Source of the DNA: Falciphora oryzae
Taxonomy: Eukaryota; Ascomycota; Sordariomycetes; Magnaporthales; Magnaporthaceae
Direction of reading: 5' to 3'
Assembly: GCA_000733355.1 (NCBI GenBank)
Contig: JNVV01000007.1
Coordinates: forward strand, 1,230,370 to 1,294,369
DNA length: 64,000 bases
Shown: positions 11,704 through 22,258 of the stretch, one piece after another
How positions within the stretch are numbered: position 1 is the stretch's first letter
Layout: the number at the start of each line of letters is the position of its first letter
Position numbers and translations under genes: made by a program
Notes under the pieces: generated by a model
Databases searched by the model: none
What the model was told of the DNA's origin: nothing
What the model saw: the letters and a program-made list of their open reading frames with translations, nothing else

Positions 11704-12887
11704 TCAGTCCCGCGTAGGCGGCATAGTGAAAGCACCGTCTAGCGGCAGCGAGGCCCTGCTGCCGCCGCCGCTCGCCTTGTGGACCGAGATGTGCCCGTCG
11801 TCGTACGCCATGAAGTCGTAGACGCTGCACATCTGCGACTGCGTCCCGCCGCTGCCGCCGCTGCTGCTGCTGCTGCCGGCCAGCACGGACGGCTCGTAGA
11901 TGAAGGACGACGGCAACCGAGGGGCCGACGACCGCCGCGGCAGCTGCGTGCCGCGCGCCCCGGCGCTGCTGCTGTAGGTCGTCAGCGGCCGGCTCCTGCT
12001 GCGGCTGCTGCTCCTGCTTCCGTTGGCGGCGGTAGTGGTGGGGATGATGGTGGACGGGAGCCGGAGCGGCTCGACGACGGCGCTGCTGCGGCGGCCCAGC
12101 GGGGTGTAGACGGCGGCTTCGGGGATGGGCAGGGGCTTGTTGAGGTCCACCGGGGCGCGGGGGGAGGAAGAGGCGGTGGCGGTGGCGGTGTTGGTGGTGG
12201 TGATGGCGAGGGCGAGTGGGAGCACGGCAGCGGTGGACGAGGCAGCTGATGACGAGACGCTGCCGCGGCGCAGGGGCTGCTTGTCTTCTTCTTCTTCGTC
12301 GTCGCTGCTTCCTGACGTGGCGAAGGCGACGGTGATGGGGGCGGTGGCGACGCCGGCGGGCCTCGGCGTCGCGGTAGAGAAGGATGAAATCGGCACTAGT
12401 TTCGACTCGGGGTACTGCCAGGGTGGTGTAGAGGTTTGGACGGGCTTCCTCCGTATTGATGACTGTTGTTGTTGTTGTTGCCGCTGCTGCTGCCGGCTCT
12501 GCCTCTGCTTCTTATCCCTCACGAGAAAAGTCGGCGTTATGGGCGACGATATAATCGGCGACGAGATGACGGGCCGCCAGCCGAACCGCAGCTGCGTGGC
12601 CAGGTTGCCGCCGCCGCCACTGCCGCCGTCCTTGTCACCCCCTCCGCCCCTCCCCATCTTGCTCACCCAGGCGGGCTTGGGAATGGCGGCGGTGTCGATC
12701 AGGAACCTGGCAGACAACCTGGGCGCCGCCGCCGCGCTCTCGCCGCCGTCGGACGAGGGCCTGCTCCTCTTCAGGCTCAGGGGCTCCGTCACGTCCGACC
12801 TGCCCAGGAGGCGCGGGATGAAGTGCTCGAAGAAGGGCTTGGTCGCGGCCAGCGAGGCGCAGACCTGGGAGAGACGAGAGTCAGAAG

Positions 12888-12927
<40 letters not shown>

Positions 12928-13948
12928 CAATCACAACGACTTTAACGACAGGAACATCATAAAACTCACAATTCCGATGTAAAGCTCCACCGCGCTGAGC
13001 GAGATGACGAGGTGCAGGCGCCAGGTGACGTCAAAGTCGGGCGCCGTGAACATCTCCCACGTGTACTTTGTCCGCACGGCGCCCGCGATGGTGGCCAGGA
13101 TGCCGCCGCCCAGGAGGCCTTGGACGACCATGAGCTGGCGGCGCGTCAGGTCCAGGTTGAAGACGGTGCGCACCGGCAGCAGCACGATGATGAAGTCGGT
13201 GACGGTGTTGATGACGCCCGCCGCGAGCAGGTGCACCGGCTCGTTGATGCAGTCCTGCTGCCGGATCGAGGGCGTCCAGTACAGCGACAGCGGGCGGCAC
13301 TGCGTCAGCTCCACGATCAGGAACACGACGCCATCGAGCGAGACGACGGCCGCCAGCGCACCCGTCAGCATGCGCGCCGTCCGGTCGCCCGCCGCCGTCG
13401 TGATGCGGTAGATGAGCGCGAGCGTGGACAGCTTGGTCAGCGTGGTCGCCCCGCAGAAGAGGATCAAGTGCGCCAGGCTGTGTGTGTGGCGTCTCGTGTT
13501 AGCCCATTTGTAATACGAGGTTGGGATTGTGCGGTCTAGACCGGAGCCACATGGGAGGGAGATATAGCACTCACCTGAGCTTGAAGGACGCTTCGGAATT
13601 TTGTATGGGGAAGTCCCAGATGTGCCGGTCTCCCTTCAGCACCAGCTCCTGATATATGCCGCCGATGGCATAGCCTGTGGTGGGGATCTGCAGGCGGCGT
13701 GTCAGTCACATGGCGGGCTCTCTTACGGAGGATGGGCAAGCAAGGCTCACATATGCCAGCACTATGAGCGTGTCGTCAAGCCTGCACCCAGTAGACATCT
13801 TTAGGCGGGTGTAGAGGCGGATGGCAATCAGAGCCGTCACCAACGTCTGGAGGATACACAGCAGGACCGTATTTCCAGGTCCCAGCACCTCGGGGTTGAC
13901 ATGGTTGGCCGGCGGCCATGCGGCGGCGGCGGCCAAGGGAATCCGCAT
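11704..13948 (-). CDS. Rhodopsin-domain (PTH11-like) seven-helix membrane protein
   Basis: Four exons on the minus strand: 13948-13751, 13687-13575, 13477-12970 and 12864-11704. Their phases agree (0, 2, 0) and the model encodes 659 aa. Introns are 63, 97 and 105 nt; donors are GTGAGC, GTGAGT and GTGAGT. The N-terminal 270 residues form the seven-helix core of the fungal rhodopsin-domain family found in PTH11-like receptors. Family landmarks are RLDDTLIVLAY, TKLSTLALIYRI, QCRPLSLYW with a later Cys, TDFIIVLLPVRTVFNL and a final helix ELYIGIVCASLAATKPFF. There is no N-terminal CFEM domain or clear signal peptide. The last exon adds a cytoplasmic tail of nearly 390 residues. It is unusually long, Ser/Pro/Thr-rich and low-complexity, with a Gln run (RQQQQQQ), Gly runs and acidic SDDEEEEDK. 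A plasma-membrane role is inferred; ligand unknown. The start at 13948 was preferred over an in-frame ATG further upstream because the protein then begins just before the first helix. Confidence 0.88.
12889..12926. repeat. (TG)n microsatellite inside intron 3 of the rhodopsin-domain gene
   Basis: About 19 uninterrupted TG units. On the coding (minus) strand this is a CA run between the donor at 12969 and the acceptor at 12865-12866, so length changes would alter intron size only. Confidence 0.9.
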
Positions 13949-16900
13949 CTTGGAGGCTGGCTGTCCGGAGGGTGGGAAAGGCGATGTCCCGTAGACGGCA
14001 CTCCCTACTCCTTCCTCTCCAGCAGATTCCTGACAGCCCCCGTCGAGACGCGCCTGTTTATATGAGAGAAGGAGGGGGTAGGATGGGGGAGTCCAGTTGA
14101 GCGCGGCGGGGGCGAGGGAGAAGAGAGAGGAGATGGGACAGTGCAAGGATACCCGTGCTCGGCGAGATACGGCGGTTCCCTCTTGTGATTAAGAATGGGA
14201 TATGACGAAAGGGAGCTGACGTCTCTCGGTCTCCCAAGCGGTAGACCGGATGGGCGCGAGAGTAGGGGAGGAAAACTTTAAAGAGGTCAAAGGGGCAGGC
14301 TGCATGCGGGCTTTTATGACCCGACCCCCCGTTATATTTTTTGACCGGATTCGCTCTTGTTCAGATCGCGGAGGCCAAGGGGGAGGGAGGGATACTGCAG
14401 GGGGGCTTGAGGGAATACAGACTGATGGCTTCGCATTCGCAGGAACCATATCGAGGATCCCCCGCCTGCCGAGCGAAACAAAAGGAAAGAAACGGCCGGG
14501 GTAGCTTCTGTGGTTCTTGACAAAACCTGATGCAAACAAAACCAAGGGCAAGCAAGCATCCGCGGCTGCCGGGTCCGGAGATGGAGGGTCTCCACGAAAA
14601 TATGTATGTACGCAACCATATGAGATACAGATCGAAGCGAACCGGCCAGGGGCAGGCCTTCTCGAGGAAGAGAAGGGAGTGGAGAACCACGACGGAAACG
14701 AGGACCCCGGCGCCCATCCTTGCCAGGGACAGTTTGTGCTCGATGGGCTCGTGCGTGCGAGGGGGAGAAGCCCTTTTCCACCCCTCTCGCCAGCCATTGG
14801 CTTCCGATGTCGTCCTTGGCGCGCGCCATCGCTGATGGGCGATCGTATCTTTGAATCCCGTGCCTGACTTGCCATGCACCCCAGTGGCGCCCGCGAACGG
14901 CTGGCTAGCTCAGCTGGGGCAAGGGTGGTCCCAGGACCGTCTCGGAGGCAAGGAGCAAGAGGCAGGAGGAGAACAAACACGCGCTAGCCGGAGGCTCACA
15001 CTTGCGCACGAATTTTTACAGTTGGCACTGCCGAGCAGCCTGAGAGCCTGCGACCCCTCCCCTCCATCATGACATCCTTTCGACCTCCTCGCGGCGAGTC
15101 AAGGGGCAGGTCGCCACCACTTGGAGCGGGATGAAAGGCCAACCTCGATCGGGGCAATTTGATGTGAGTGGTTTATCAGTCCAGAGGCCAAACAAAGGAG
15201 GGGGGCCACAAAACGAAGCATGAAGATGGCCGCTGGGATAGCAGCGACTCGGGTAAGCTGTGTGCAAGCTTGGTACGTAGGCGAGCTGGTCGACACCCAC
15301 GGATCTCCGGCAGGGAGTCTGGCAGATCTATTCCTCCCGCTGAGGGGAGAGGGGCCCGCAGCAGGTGCAGACCGTGCAGGCGACGTTGCGTGCTCAACGC
15401 GCGCTGCGGCTCGACCTCTTCCGTTGGTCTGGGGCCCAGCCAAGGATGCCGCAGCCATAGGTTCATCTAGCAGAAAAAGCAAAGCTATCACACAGCTCAG
15501 TGTGTGGGGGGTCGAAAGAGGCGCAGGCATGTGTTCTTGACAGGGGACCGGCTTCTGGAGCAATCCCCGCGGAGCCAATCGCGTCGCTCGGATGGCCCCA
15601 GATGGCCTCGACTTGCCTTCTCAACCCTCGACAGATGAAGCACAAAAAGGAAAATTGGAATGAGCAATAAGCAAAGAGAGGCAAAGGTCGGGGAGGGACA
15701 TGCGTAACGATGCCATCCATGCCCTCTCCTCGGATTTCTCGACCATCTCGACTTTCGGAAGCGATCGAAGACGAACGCGATGAGAGTCTGCTTGCCCGAG
15801 GCGAGGCGAGCCGATTTCCGAATCAAGCCTTTACCCGCGAGTGACAAGGACGAGAATAGCCTAGGCCAGCGCATGAGTGAAAAAGAAAAGAGTAAAAAAA
15901 AGCCACCGATAAAGTCAATGGAGGCCAACCCTCCCTGCTACAGAGGCAGCAAACAGAGGACAACGCCGACCTGCCTGCCGCGGCGGTTGCATCCGTCCGT
16001 TGCTGCTGAGACTCGACGTCGACGCATGTTGGAAACCCACACCCAGCCACAATTTCCTGTTTCGTCGAAACCGCGCACTAACGGGCTTCCGCTAGCGTTC
16101 CATTCCATGCGGCGCCTAAAACCCTGGTGCGTTCTCACAGGTTTTTTGACGTGTGGACGCAAAACGTCTCCCACAACAGACGCGTCAAAGCCGCAGCTTT
16201 TCGAACCCGCTGTGGCGGTATCAAAAAATCAAAAACATCGACCAAACAAGCAAGGGGAAGGGCGGTGAGGGACTCCACCGCACGGCCCCGTCCTTAAAAG
16301 GCGATAGGTGGTCCAGGTGGGCGGAGAGGGCTGCCAGCCGGCACGTGTTGTTTCATCCAGTGGGGGAGCTCGCCAAGTCGTGTCGTCCTGGCTTCTCGTC
16401 CGTGTTCCCGCAAAGGCGCAGCCGTGAGGCCTCGCAGACGGCAGGCCGGTTTTTACTCTGTATAAAAGCTCGATGCTGCGCCGGCTTCCCACTGGGCCGA
16501 ACTTGGTGTTTCAAGAAGTGCTGCGCACACAGGAGGGGCTACCAGTGCCCACTTATCGGATGAAAATCGAGACCATGGCCACACAAAGCCGAACTTTGAC
16601 GGCCATCGTCTGAGAGTTAGCCCTCGATCCGACGCTACGCTCCGAGTCCTCTGGCAAGAATGTTGCAGCTTGTGTGCACCCGACGAAGAGAGGACCAAGG
16701 ACGTCTCATGTTGCAGATTGATGGGCTTGGGTGCGGGGGAGGATTTTTTTTGTCTGTTTGGTTGAGAGATAGCTAACTCGTCAGAGTGCCTGTCCTTCTG
16801 GAACATCCTGCTTTTCGCCGATGCGCGCGAGCGGCGCGTGGCGGCGCTTATTCCCTCCAATCCATCCATCCATCCATCCTCCCACCAAAGCGGCTCCTGA

Positions 16901-16951
16901 GTCATTCGTCCCGTCATCGTCGTCCAGGACAAAGACGCACAGTCGAGCCGC
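13949..16951. other. Intergenic between rhodopsin-domain gene and uL1 gene, no gene seen
   Basis: This is upstream of the rhodopsin-domain gene and downstream of the ribosomal protein gene, both on the minus strand. Several long frames exist at 14190-14980 but they overlap on both strands, lack any domain, and look like chance openings in GC-rich DNA. It includes a (TCCA)n run at about 16860-16880 just beyond the uL1 stop. Confidence 0.5.
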
Positions 16952-17734
16952 TTAGTACAGGCGCTTGGGGGGCGACATGGTAGCCTTGATGGTCAGGCTG
17001 CCAACGTTCTGCCAGCCCTTCTTCAGTAGCGAGACGAGGTAGTTGATGGCCAGCATGATGTTGCCGACGAGCTGCTCCTGGGTCATGCCGACGTTGCCGA
17101 CGGCGACACCCATGCACAGAACCTTCTTCAGCTGGAACTTGATGGTCGACTTGACCTCGGTGACCTTGCCGCTCAGGTCGTCGGCGTGCGAGACCGGGGT
17201 GGGGAACTTGCCGGCCTTGGACAGACCGGGGCCGAGCAGACGGGGGATCTGCTTGATCAGCGAGTCCGAGGCGATGAAGGCGTCGTACTTGCGGGCCAGC
17301 TTCTTGATGAGCTTCTTGTTCTTGTTGAGCTTCTTCAGGTCGTCGGCCGACATGGAGTCGATGCCGCCGTGCTTGGCACGGTCGAGATCGTGCTGGTCAC
17401 CGAGAATGCAGATGGCCATGTTCGGGCGGGGAACGACGGGCAGCTTGATGGTGCCCGAGAAACGCTTGTCACGCTGGGGGTCATAATTCTTGAGGCCCTG
17501 TTCGAGGTAGAAAGCGGCGGTTAGCAGCTGTCGCGCAAAGCAGCCAAAGGAGCCCAGCCTGATATCTGCGCCCGCGGACTGCCACGGGCAAGACTGGGCA
17601 ATCTCGGAAAATCAACAACAACGTACGATCTGCAGCTCGATGGTCTCCAGGAAGTTCCGCTTCTTGGTCTCGAGCGAGTACTCCAGGAGCTCGCCGACGT
17701 TGGAACGCACTCCGGCGACGGTGATTTTCGACAT
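16952..17734 (-). CDS. RPL1: 60S ribosomal protein uL1 (L10a)
   Basis: Exon 1 is 17734-17627 (36 codons, starting [20 protein letters not shown]) and exon 2 is 17497-16952. The 129-nt intron has a GTACGT donor and AACAG acceptor, and both exons join in phase 0. The product is 217 aa, the normal length of eukaryotic uL1. It is recognised by its whole sequence, including [12 protein letters not shown], the Lys-rich [20 protein letters not shown] and the C-terminal MSPPKRLY. uL1 forms the mobile L1 stalk of the large subunit, which contacts tRNA leaving the E site. Codon use is strongly C-biased, as expected for high expression. The 5' side carries a duplicated segment at 17745-17886 and a TCACGTGA box. 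Confidence 0.97.
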
Positions 17735-17744
17735 GATGACCGTT

Positions 17745-17798
17745 TTCCAGTAGAACAACTATGTGATTCTAATGGTGAGGAACACTGCGTTCGATGTT
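17745..17798. repeat. Direct repeat copy 1 next to the uL1 start
   Basis: A 54-nt sequence starting TTCCAGTAGAACAACTATG and ending TCGATGTT. It recurs at 17833-17886 with a single mismatch near the start (TAG against CAG). The spacing of 88 bp, and weaker similarity continuing after the unit (TTGTCG..TTTGGAGGG in both), indicate a tandem duplication of about 88 bp. It begins 11 bp upstream of the uL1 ATG, so it lies in that gene's 5' leader. Confidence 0.9.
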
Positions 17799-17832
17799 GG
17801 TCGCTGTTGTTGTCGTTTGGAGGGATTCCGTC

Positions 17833-17886
17833 TTCCAGCAGAACAACTATGTGATTCTAATGGTGAGGAACACTGCGTTCGATGTT
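17833..17886. repeat. Direct repeat copy 2 upstream of uL1
   Basis: Second copy of the 54-nt unit at 17745-17798, one mismatch. On the uL1 coding strand each copy contains CTCACCATTAG, so any splice or initiation signal in the leader would be present twice. Confidence 0.9.
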
Positions 17887-18066
17887 TTGTCAAGGGTTGT
17901 TTTTGTCGCTTTTGGAGGGGATTTTCAACAGCCAAGTTTGGACGCCAGGATTGTGGGCGAATTTTAACCCACGCTCCGGCAGTAAACTCCTGATCTGGAA
18001 GGCGGTCTGGATTTTTTTTTTTTTTTTTCCCAAGTGGAGGGGCAGCCCTCCACCCGGCCCGTCGAG

Positions 18067-18074
18067 TCACGTGA
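18067..18074. promoter_or_regulatory. TCACGTGA palindromic E-box upstream of uL1
   Basis: A perfect 8-nt palindrome about 330 bp upstream of the uL1 ATG. CACGTG with a flanking T is the binding site of Cbf1-type bHLH proteins, which act at ribosomal-protein promoters in several ascomycetes. The function here is inferred from position alone. CACGTG also occurs elsewhere in the window, so chance is possible. Confidence 0.35.
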
Positions 18075-19092
18075 TATCGTCACCAGCGAAAAATGGCTCT
18101 ACCATCACGATGTCGACGACGGGCTCTGCAGTGCGCACGAGAAAAGATACCGCGGCGTAATCTAGACTGATCTGGTATAGATAACGGCCTACAGGCTGGC
18201 TAGACCCTGCGGGTTCCCGATCCAGGGCAGCATCACCAAGGCCTGTCCCCGGGCTGCCCACGTTTTGTCGGTACCGGGTGCCATCAAGCAAAAATTTCCG
18301 GCGACGCCGTACCCGGGGCGAGACTGAGCCCAGTCGGCCCATGTGCACACGCACGCGTCGGGCTGTCATGCTTCGCGGGTCGAGTTCTACATCCCCACTG
18401 CTTTGCGATGGACGCTCGGGAGCCCATGTCCCGCGCACTCTGTCAATGATACGGGGGGATCACGGATCAGGATCACGCACTGCGGAAAACACGCGCGAAA
18501 GACTGCAATCACACCCACCGGAAGCAGGCAGCAGGACGCCTCCCAGGCTGCTCCGAACGTCGCGAGTCGCACGCAAGAGCATTTGTCGAGACCACCCCAC
18601 CGTCAAGGACCTATGACGAAGTCCATGGCATGTATGTAAGGGAAGAGGTGACCACGTTCGATGGAGGAGGCCGGGAACGGAAGGAAACCCATCGGACAAA
18701 GAAAGATGTCGGATAACCCTCAGCAAGCCGCCGTAGCGGAGCCCCCATTTTGGTTAGCTCAGGTTATCTCGCCACATGACGGTGAAGAGTAACCCGGACT
18801 GATGAAGAAAAAGAGAAGAAAGAAATCGCAAATTTTCGAGAGCTGCGACGAGGTTTTATGCTGGCAGGTGGACTGCCGAATGGAGCCGCGCTAGTCTGGA
18901 TTGGGTTTTGGTGGGGCTCAGGTGCGATGGCTGGCGGTGGCTGGGGGTCGGGGCATGGACCACGAGCAGAGCAACAAGCAAAGTGCAAAAGCTAGAACCG
19001 TGTATCCAGGATATCTATCTATCCCTCTATGCCTATGCCAGACGCCGGGAGAAAATGGGAAATGGTCATGACTGGGAATGCGGAAAAGAAAA

Positions 19093-20417
19093 TCAGATCT
19101 TGGGAAACGTGCCGTTGTACCCCTCAACCACCGCAGTCAACAACCGGTTGGCAATGGCCGTGTCGGGCGGCAGCCTCAGGTCCCCCTCCTTGTAGCCCTC
19201 GGGCGGCGGCTGGCCGAGGTTGCTGACGCCAAACTCGAGCGCCCGCTTGAGCTCCTCGATGGGCACCCACTTGGCGTCGTCCAGCTCCGGGTCGTTGCCC
19301 AGGAAGATCTTCTCGCCGTCGCCGGGAAGCGCCTGCGCGATGGCGCCGATCATCAGGCTGGCGGGGAACGGCCAGGGCTGCGAGCTGTGCAGGACGACGC
19401 GCCCGACCGTGACGCCGCTCTCCTCCCAGACCTCGCGCCGGACCGCCTCCTCGATGGACTCGCCCGGCTCCAGGAACCCGGCGAGGGTCGAGTACCAGTG
19501 CGGCGGCCAGCGCTTGTTGCGCCCCAGCAGCGCCCGCTTGCCCGTGCTGTCCACCACCGCCGCGATCACCGTCGGGTCTGTCCGTGGGAAGCTGACGTTG
19601 GAGACCACGCCCCGCGTCGCGCAGGGCCGCCGGTCCGTCCGGGTGCCGCCCGCCAGGTCCGTCGGCGGGCATGCGCGCTTGGCGCCCGCGTGCACCGGGA
19701 GCGTTGCCTGACCGCATTGCGCGCAGAATGGGTTCCGGTCGTTCCAGGCCATCAGTGCTCGGGCGGTGCCGTAAATGGCGGCTGTTGGCGGCGGAGGAGG
19801 CGTCTCTGGTTAATACGGCCCGCAACTTGCAATACTATCCTGAGAAGGGGAAACACTCTTCTCTCACCTTCACCAGGGCCCAAGCCTATGCTTCGTTGAT
19901 CCTTGTGGAACGACAGCCCGTCTCGTGTCAGCAGTTTTTCCACCAGCGCCCTGTCCGCCGTTATGTCAACGGCGAAGTAAGGAGTGCCTTTGTAGTCCTT
20001 GTGTTGAAAAAGCTCGCCACTGCTGCCCCTCGGCACGAGCCTCTGCTTGTCGTCCATGCCCAGCAGTATGATGACGGGGTGTTTTTCCTCCGAGTTGTAA
20101 TCCCTAATCGTCTCATCCTCCGTCTTGTCGAAAGGCGCCGCCCCGGTGACACACTCGACATCCTCCCTCTTTACCCAAGCGAGCTTCTTGGCTGCGGTCG
20201 TCAACGGGGCTAGGCTGTCGAGCGGGAGGAAGACGGTCGAGGGATGGGCGAAGGCGGCCTTGAGGAAGTCGCGGTCGCCGCGCAGGAAGGACACCCTGTT
20301 TAAAGGATTCCCCGCGAAATAGTTGACGACCTCGGGGCCGAAGGTTTTGGAAAGCATCGAGTCGTCGTGGAGGGCCTCTGGCAGCAGAGAGACCGGTGCC
20401 GGAGTGTCCTCGCCCAT
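19093..20417 (-). CDS. NPY1: NADH pyrophosphatase / NAD-cap Nudix hydrolase (NPY1/NudC family)
   Basis: Exon 1 is 20417-19868 and exon 2 is 19781-19093, joined by an 86-nt intron (GTGAGA..AACAG, phase 1), for 412 aa. An alternative donor five bases upstream shifts the frame and was dismissed; one six bases upstream (GTGAAG) would drop two residues. The protein has the N-terminal NUDIX-like domain, then a zinc-ribbon segment with four cysteines (CAQCGQ, KRACPP, RRPCATR) leading into NVSFPRTDPTVIAAVV. Next comes the Nudix box GFLEPGESIEEAVRREVWEE, fitting GX5EX7REUXEEXGU, and the family signature SQPWPFPASLMIG. These enzymes cleave NADH to NMNH and AMP and, in NudC relatives, remove NAD caps from RNA. 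Yeast Npy1 is peroxisomal; this protein ends FPKI, which is not a classic PTS1, so location is uncertain. It is transcribed divergently from the PQ-loop gene 1.84 kb away. Confidence 0.93.
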
Positions 20418-22258
20418 GATGTCAAAACGCAGCTAGCGCAGGCGCGTGGGTGGAGAGGGATTATGCGGCCAAGAAGACGGGCGATGGCGGGAGGCAGGAG
20501 ACGGCGAGAAGGACAAGAGGACACGCAATCAATCACACAACACAAAACCCGGGAGCGACACGGAGCGGGATCCGCAGGCCGACGATGAGGCTTTTATACG
20601 TACACCAGCATTGTCACACCCGTCACGCCGACGGCACTTGCAGGAAAAGGGGGAGGGGGAACCCGATCCATCGGTGTGGGGGGCCCTTGCGCGCGGCGAT
20701 AGCGGTCGATTGAGTCGCCCGACTGCGGGGCTCGGATGGGCGGACGATGGATGGGTTTTGCGAATCCCGTCTTCTCGCCCCTGGCGGAACCGCCGGATTG
20801 GAAATGCGCCCCGCCAGGCCCAGTGTGCGGCCCAGTGGAATGCCATGGGCGCGCTCAGAAGCTTCGGCGGTGTCCTGCCATGCGGCTTGCTGACATTGGC
20901 CCTGCCTTTGGTGTGAGGAATGAGGTGTGAGGTGTTCATCCGAAGCCGCAGGGCAGCCTAGCACGTCCAGGTACTACTGCCTGTAGACACCGCCCGCGGC
21001 GCGACGGTGCCGACGCGAGGTTTGTAAGCGGTCAAACCCAATGGCAACCCAACAATGCACGCCCCCGAGGCCATCCCGGCTGCGCTGGCCCTTTGCAGTC
21101 CGGGGTCCGGACGGCGGCGGCCTCGGAGGGCCAAGGCGTGTGGGTCAGTCGGCAGTGCCCCCGTGTCGGTCCGCTGCCTGGGTCGACAAGACGTCTCGTC
21201 TCGTCTGCGGCCGTGTTGGGCCGCTGTGGTACTATTGGGTGTTATAGGGCGTGGGTAGGGCGGGTTTCTACCACCGTGCTTAATACGACAAGTCGGTATT
21301 CAATGCCAATGCCACGTCCTGTCATCTTCGCAGCTGAGGGGGCTCAACAGGGGCGGCTTTGACTCCCGGCCGTGCGTGTTTATCCTCGGCTCTTTCTCGA
21401 GACGCGCACGTCTGTGCCATCGGTCTTTGCGCCGTCATTCCATTTCGTATCAACTCATGCTGAGTTGAGGCCAAATTTGACGCAGTTCAGCAGAGCGAGA
21501 TTGAGCGGGATTGGATCTGGCCTGGTCAGGCGGGACCCACCGCTGCGGGCTCCACGACTGTTTGACAGCCAGTTCCCCGCACAGCATAAGTCCAATGGGC
21601 GGCTGTCCCGAGTAATGCAATGCACCAGCAGCCTTGGCCGGCTGCTACCTCTATTTTTTGCCACGGGAAAACTCTGCATCGAGCATCAAGCGGAGCATTG
21701 AAACCAAACAACGGGAGAAAGGCTCTGTAGAGCCACGTGGGGCCTACCCCAACAGTCCCCGTGTCCTCGTCCAGATTAGGGGATGTGTCCATGGATCTGT
21801 TCATTAAATCACGCCGTCAGCTTGATTGATTGCATGCTCTTAATTCGGCTTTAAATTTTTTTCTTTCTTTCTTTCTGGGGCGCGGGCTGAATAAAAAATC
21901 AGGAAGCAAAGCCACAGATATTGCATGAGGGACGCGTGCCTAGCTTGAAAGAACAGGAGACAAGAAAAAAAAAAAAAATCCTGCTCTTCCTTTTTTCCCC
22001 TTGCTTTGCCGATCCCCAACATCGCGCGAATTTCATGTTGGCCTCGTTCTTGTAATCCTTCTTTTGTAGCACCCTGCCTAGGTTGCTTCTTGCTTTCGCG
22101 TTCGCTTTTCCGTCTCATAATCTTACCGCGCGTCTCTCGCGCTGGCCAGAGCAGACGGCAAGCGCCCGGCGGCTGCTTCGGTTGCTCAAGGCTAGACGCG
22201 GCTCCGTCCGAAGCTCCGCTCTTGATGTGAGCCCGATCGACCCCAGGTCCACCTCACG
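20418..22258. other. Divergent promoter region between NPY1 and the PQ-loop gene
   Basis: 1.84 kb between two start codons facing away from each other. No reading frame resembles a protein and I see no repeats beyond a short (TTTC)n at about 21857-21877. It must hold both promoters, but no specific element could be assigned. Confidence 0.5.

Larger units (their letters stand above)
17735..19092. other. Upstream region of uL1 and downstream region of the Nudix gene
   Basis: No coding sequence is supported. Besides the direct repeats and the E-box listed separately, there is a T17 run at 18012-18028. The part near 18800-19092 should hold the 3' UTR of the Nudix gene that ends at 19093. Confidence 0.5.

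Noticed and set aside
14189..14980. 263-codon minus-strand frame
   Set aside because: No domain, strange composition (Pro/Ser/Arg-rich), and frames of similar length are open on the other strand; no start or splice context.
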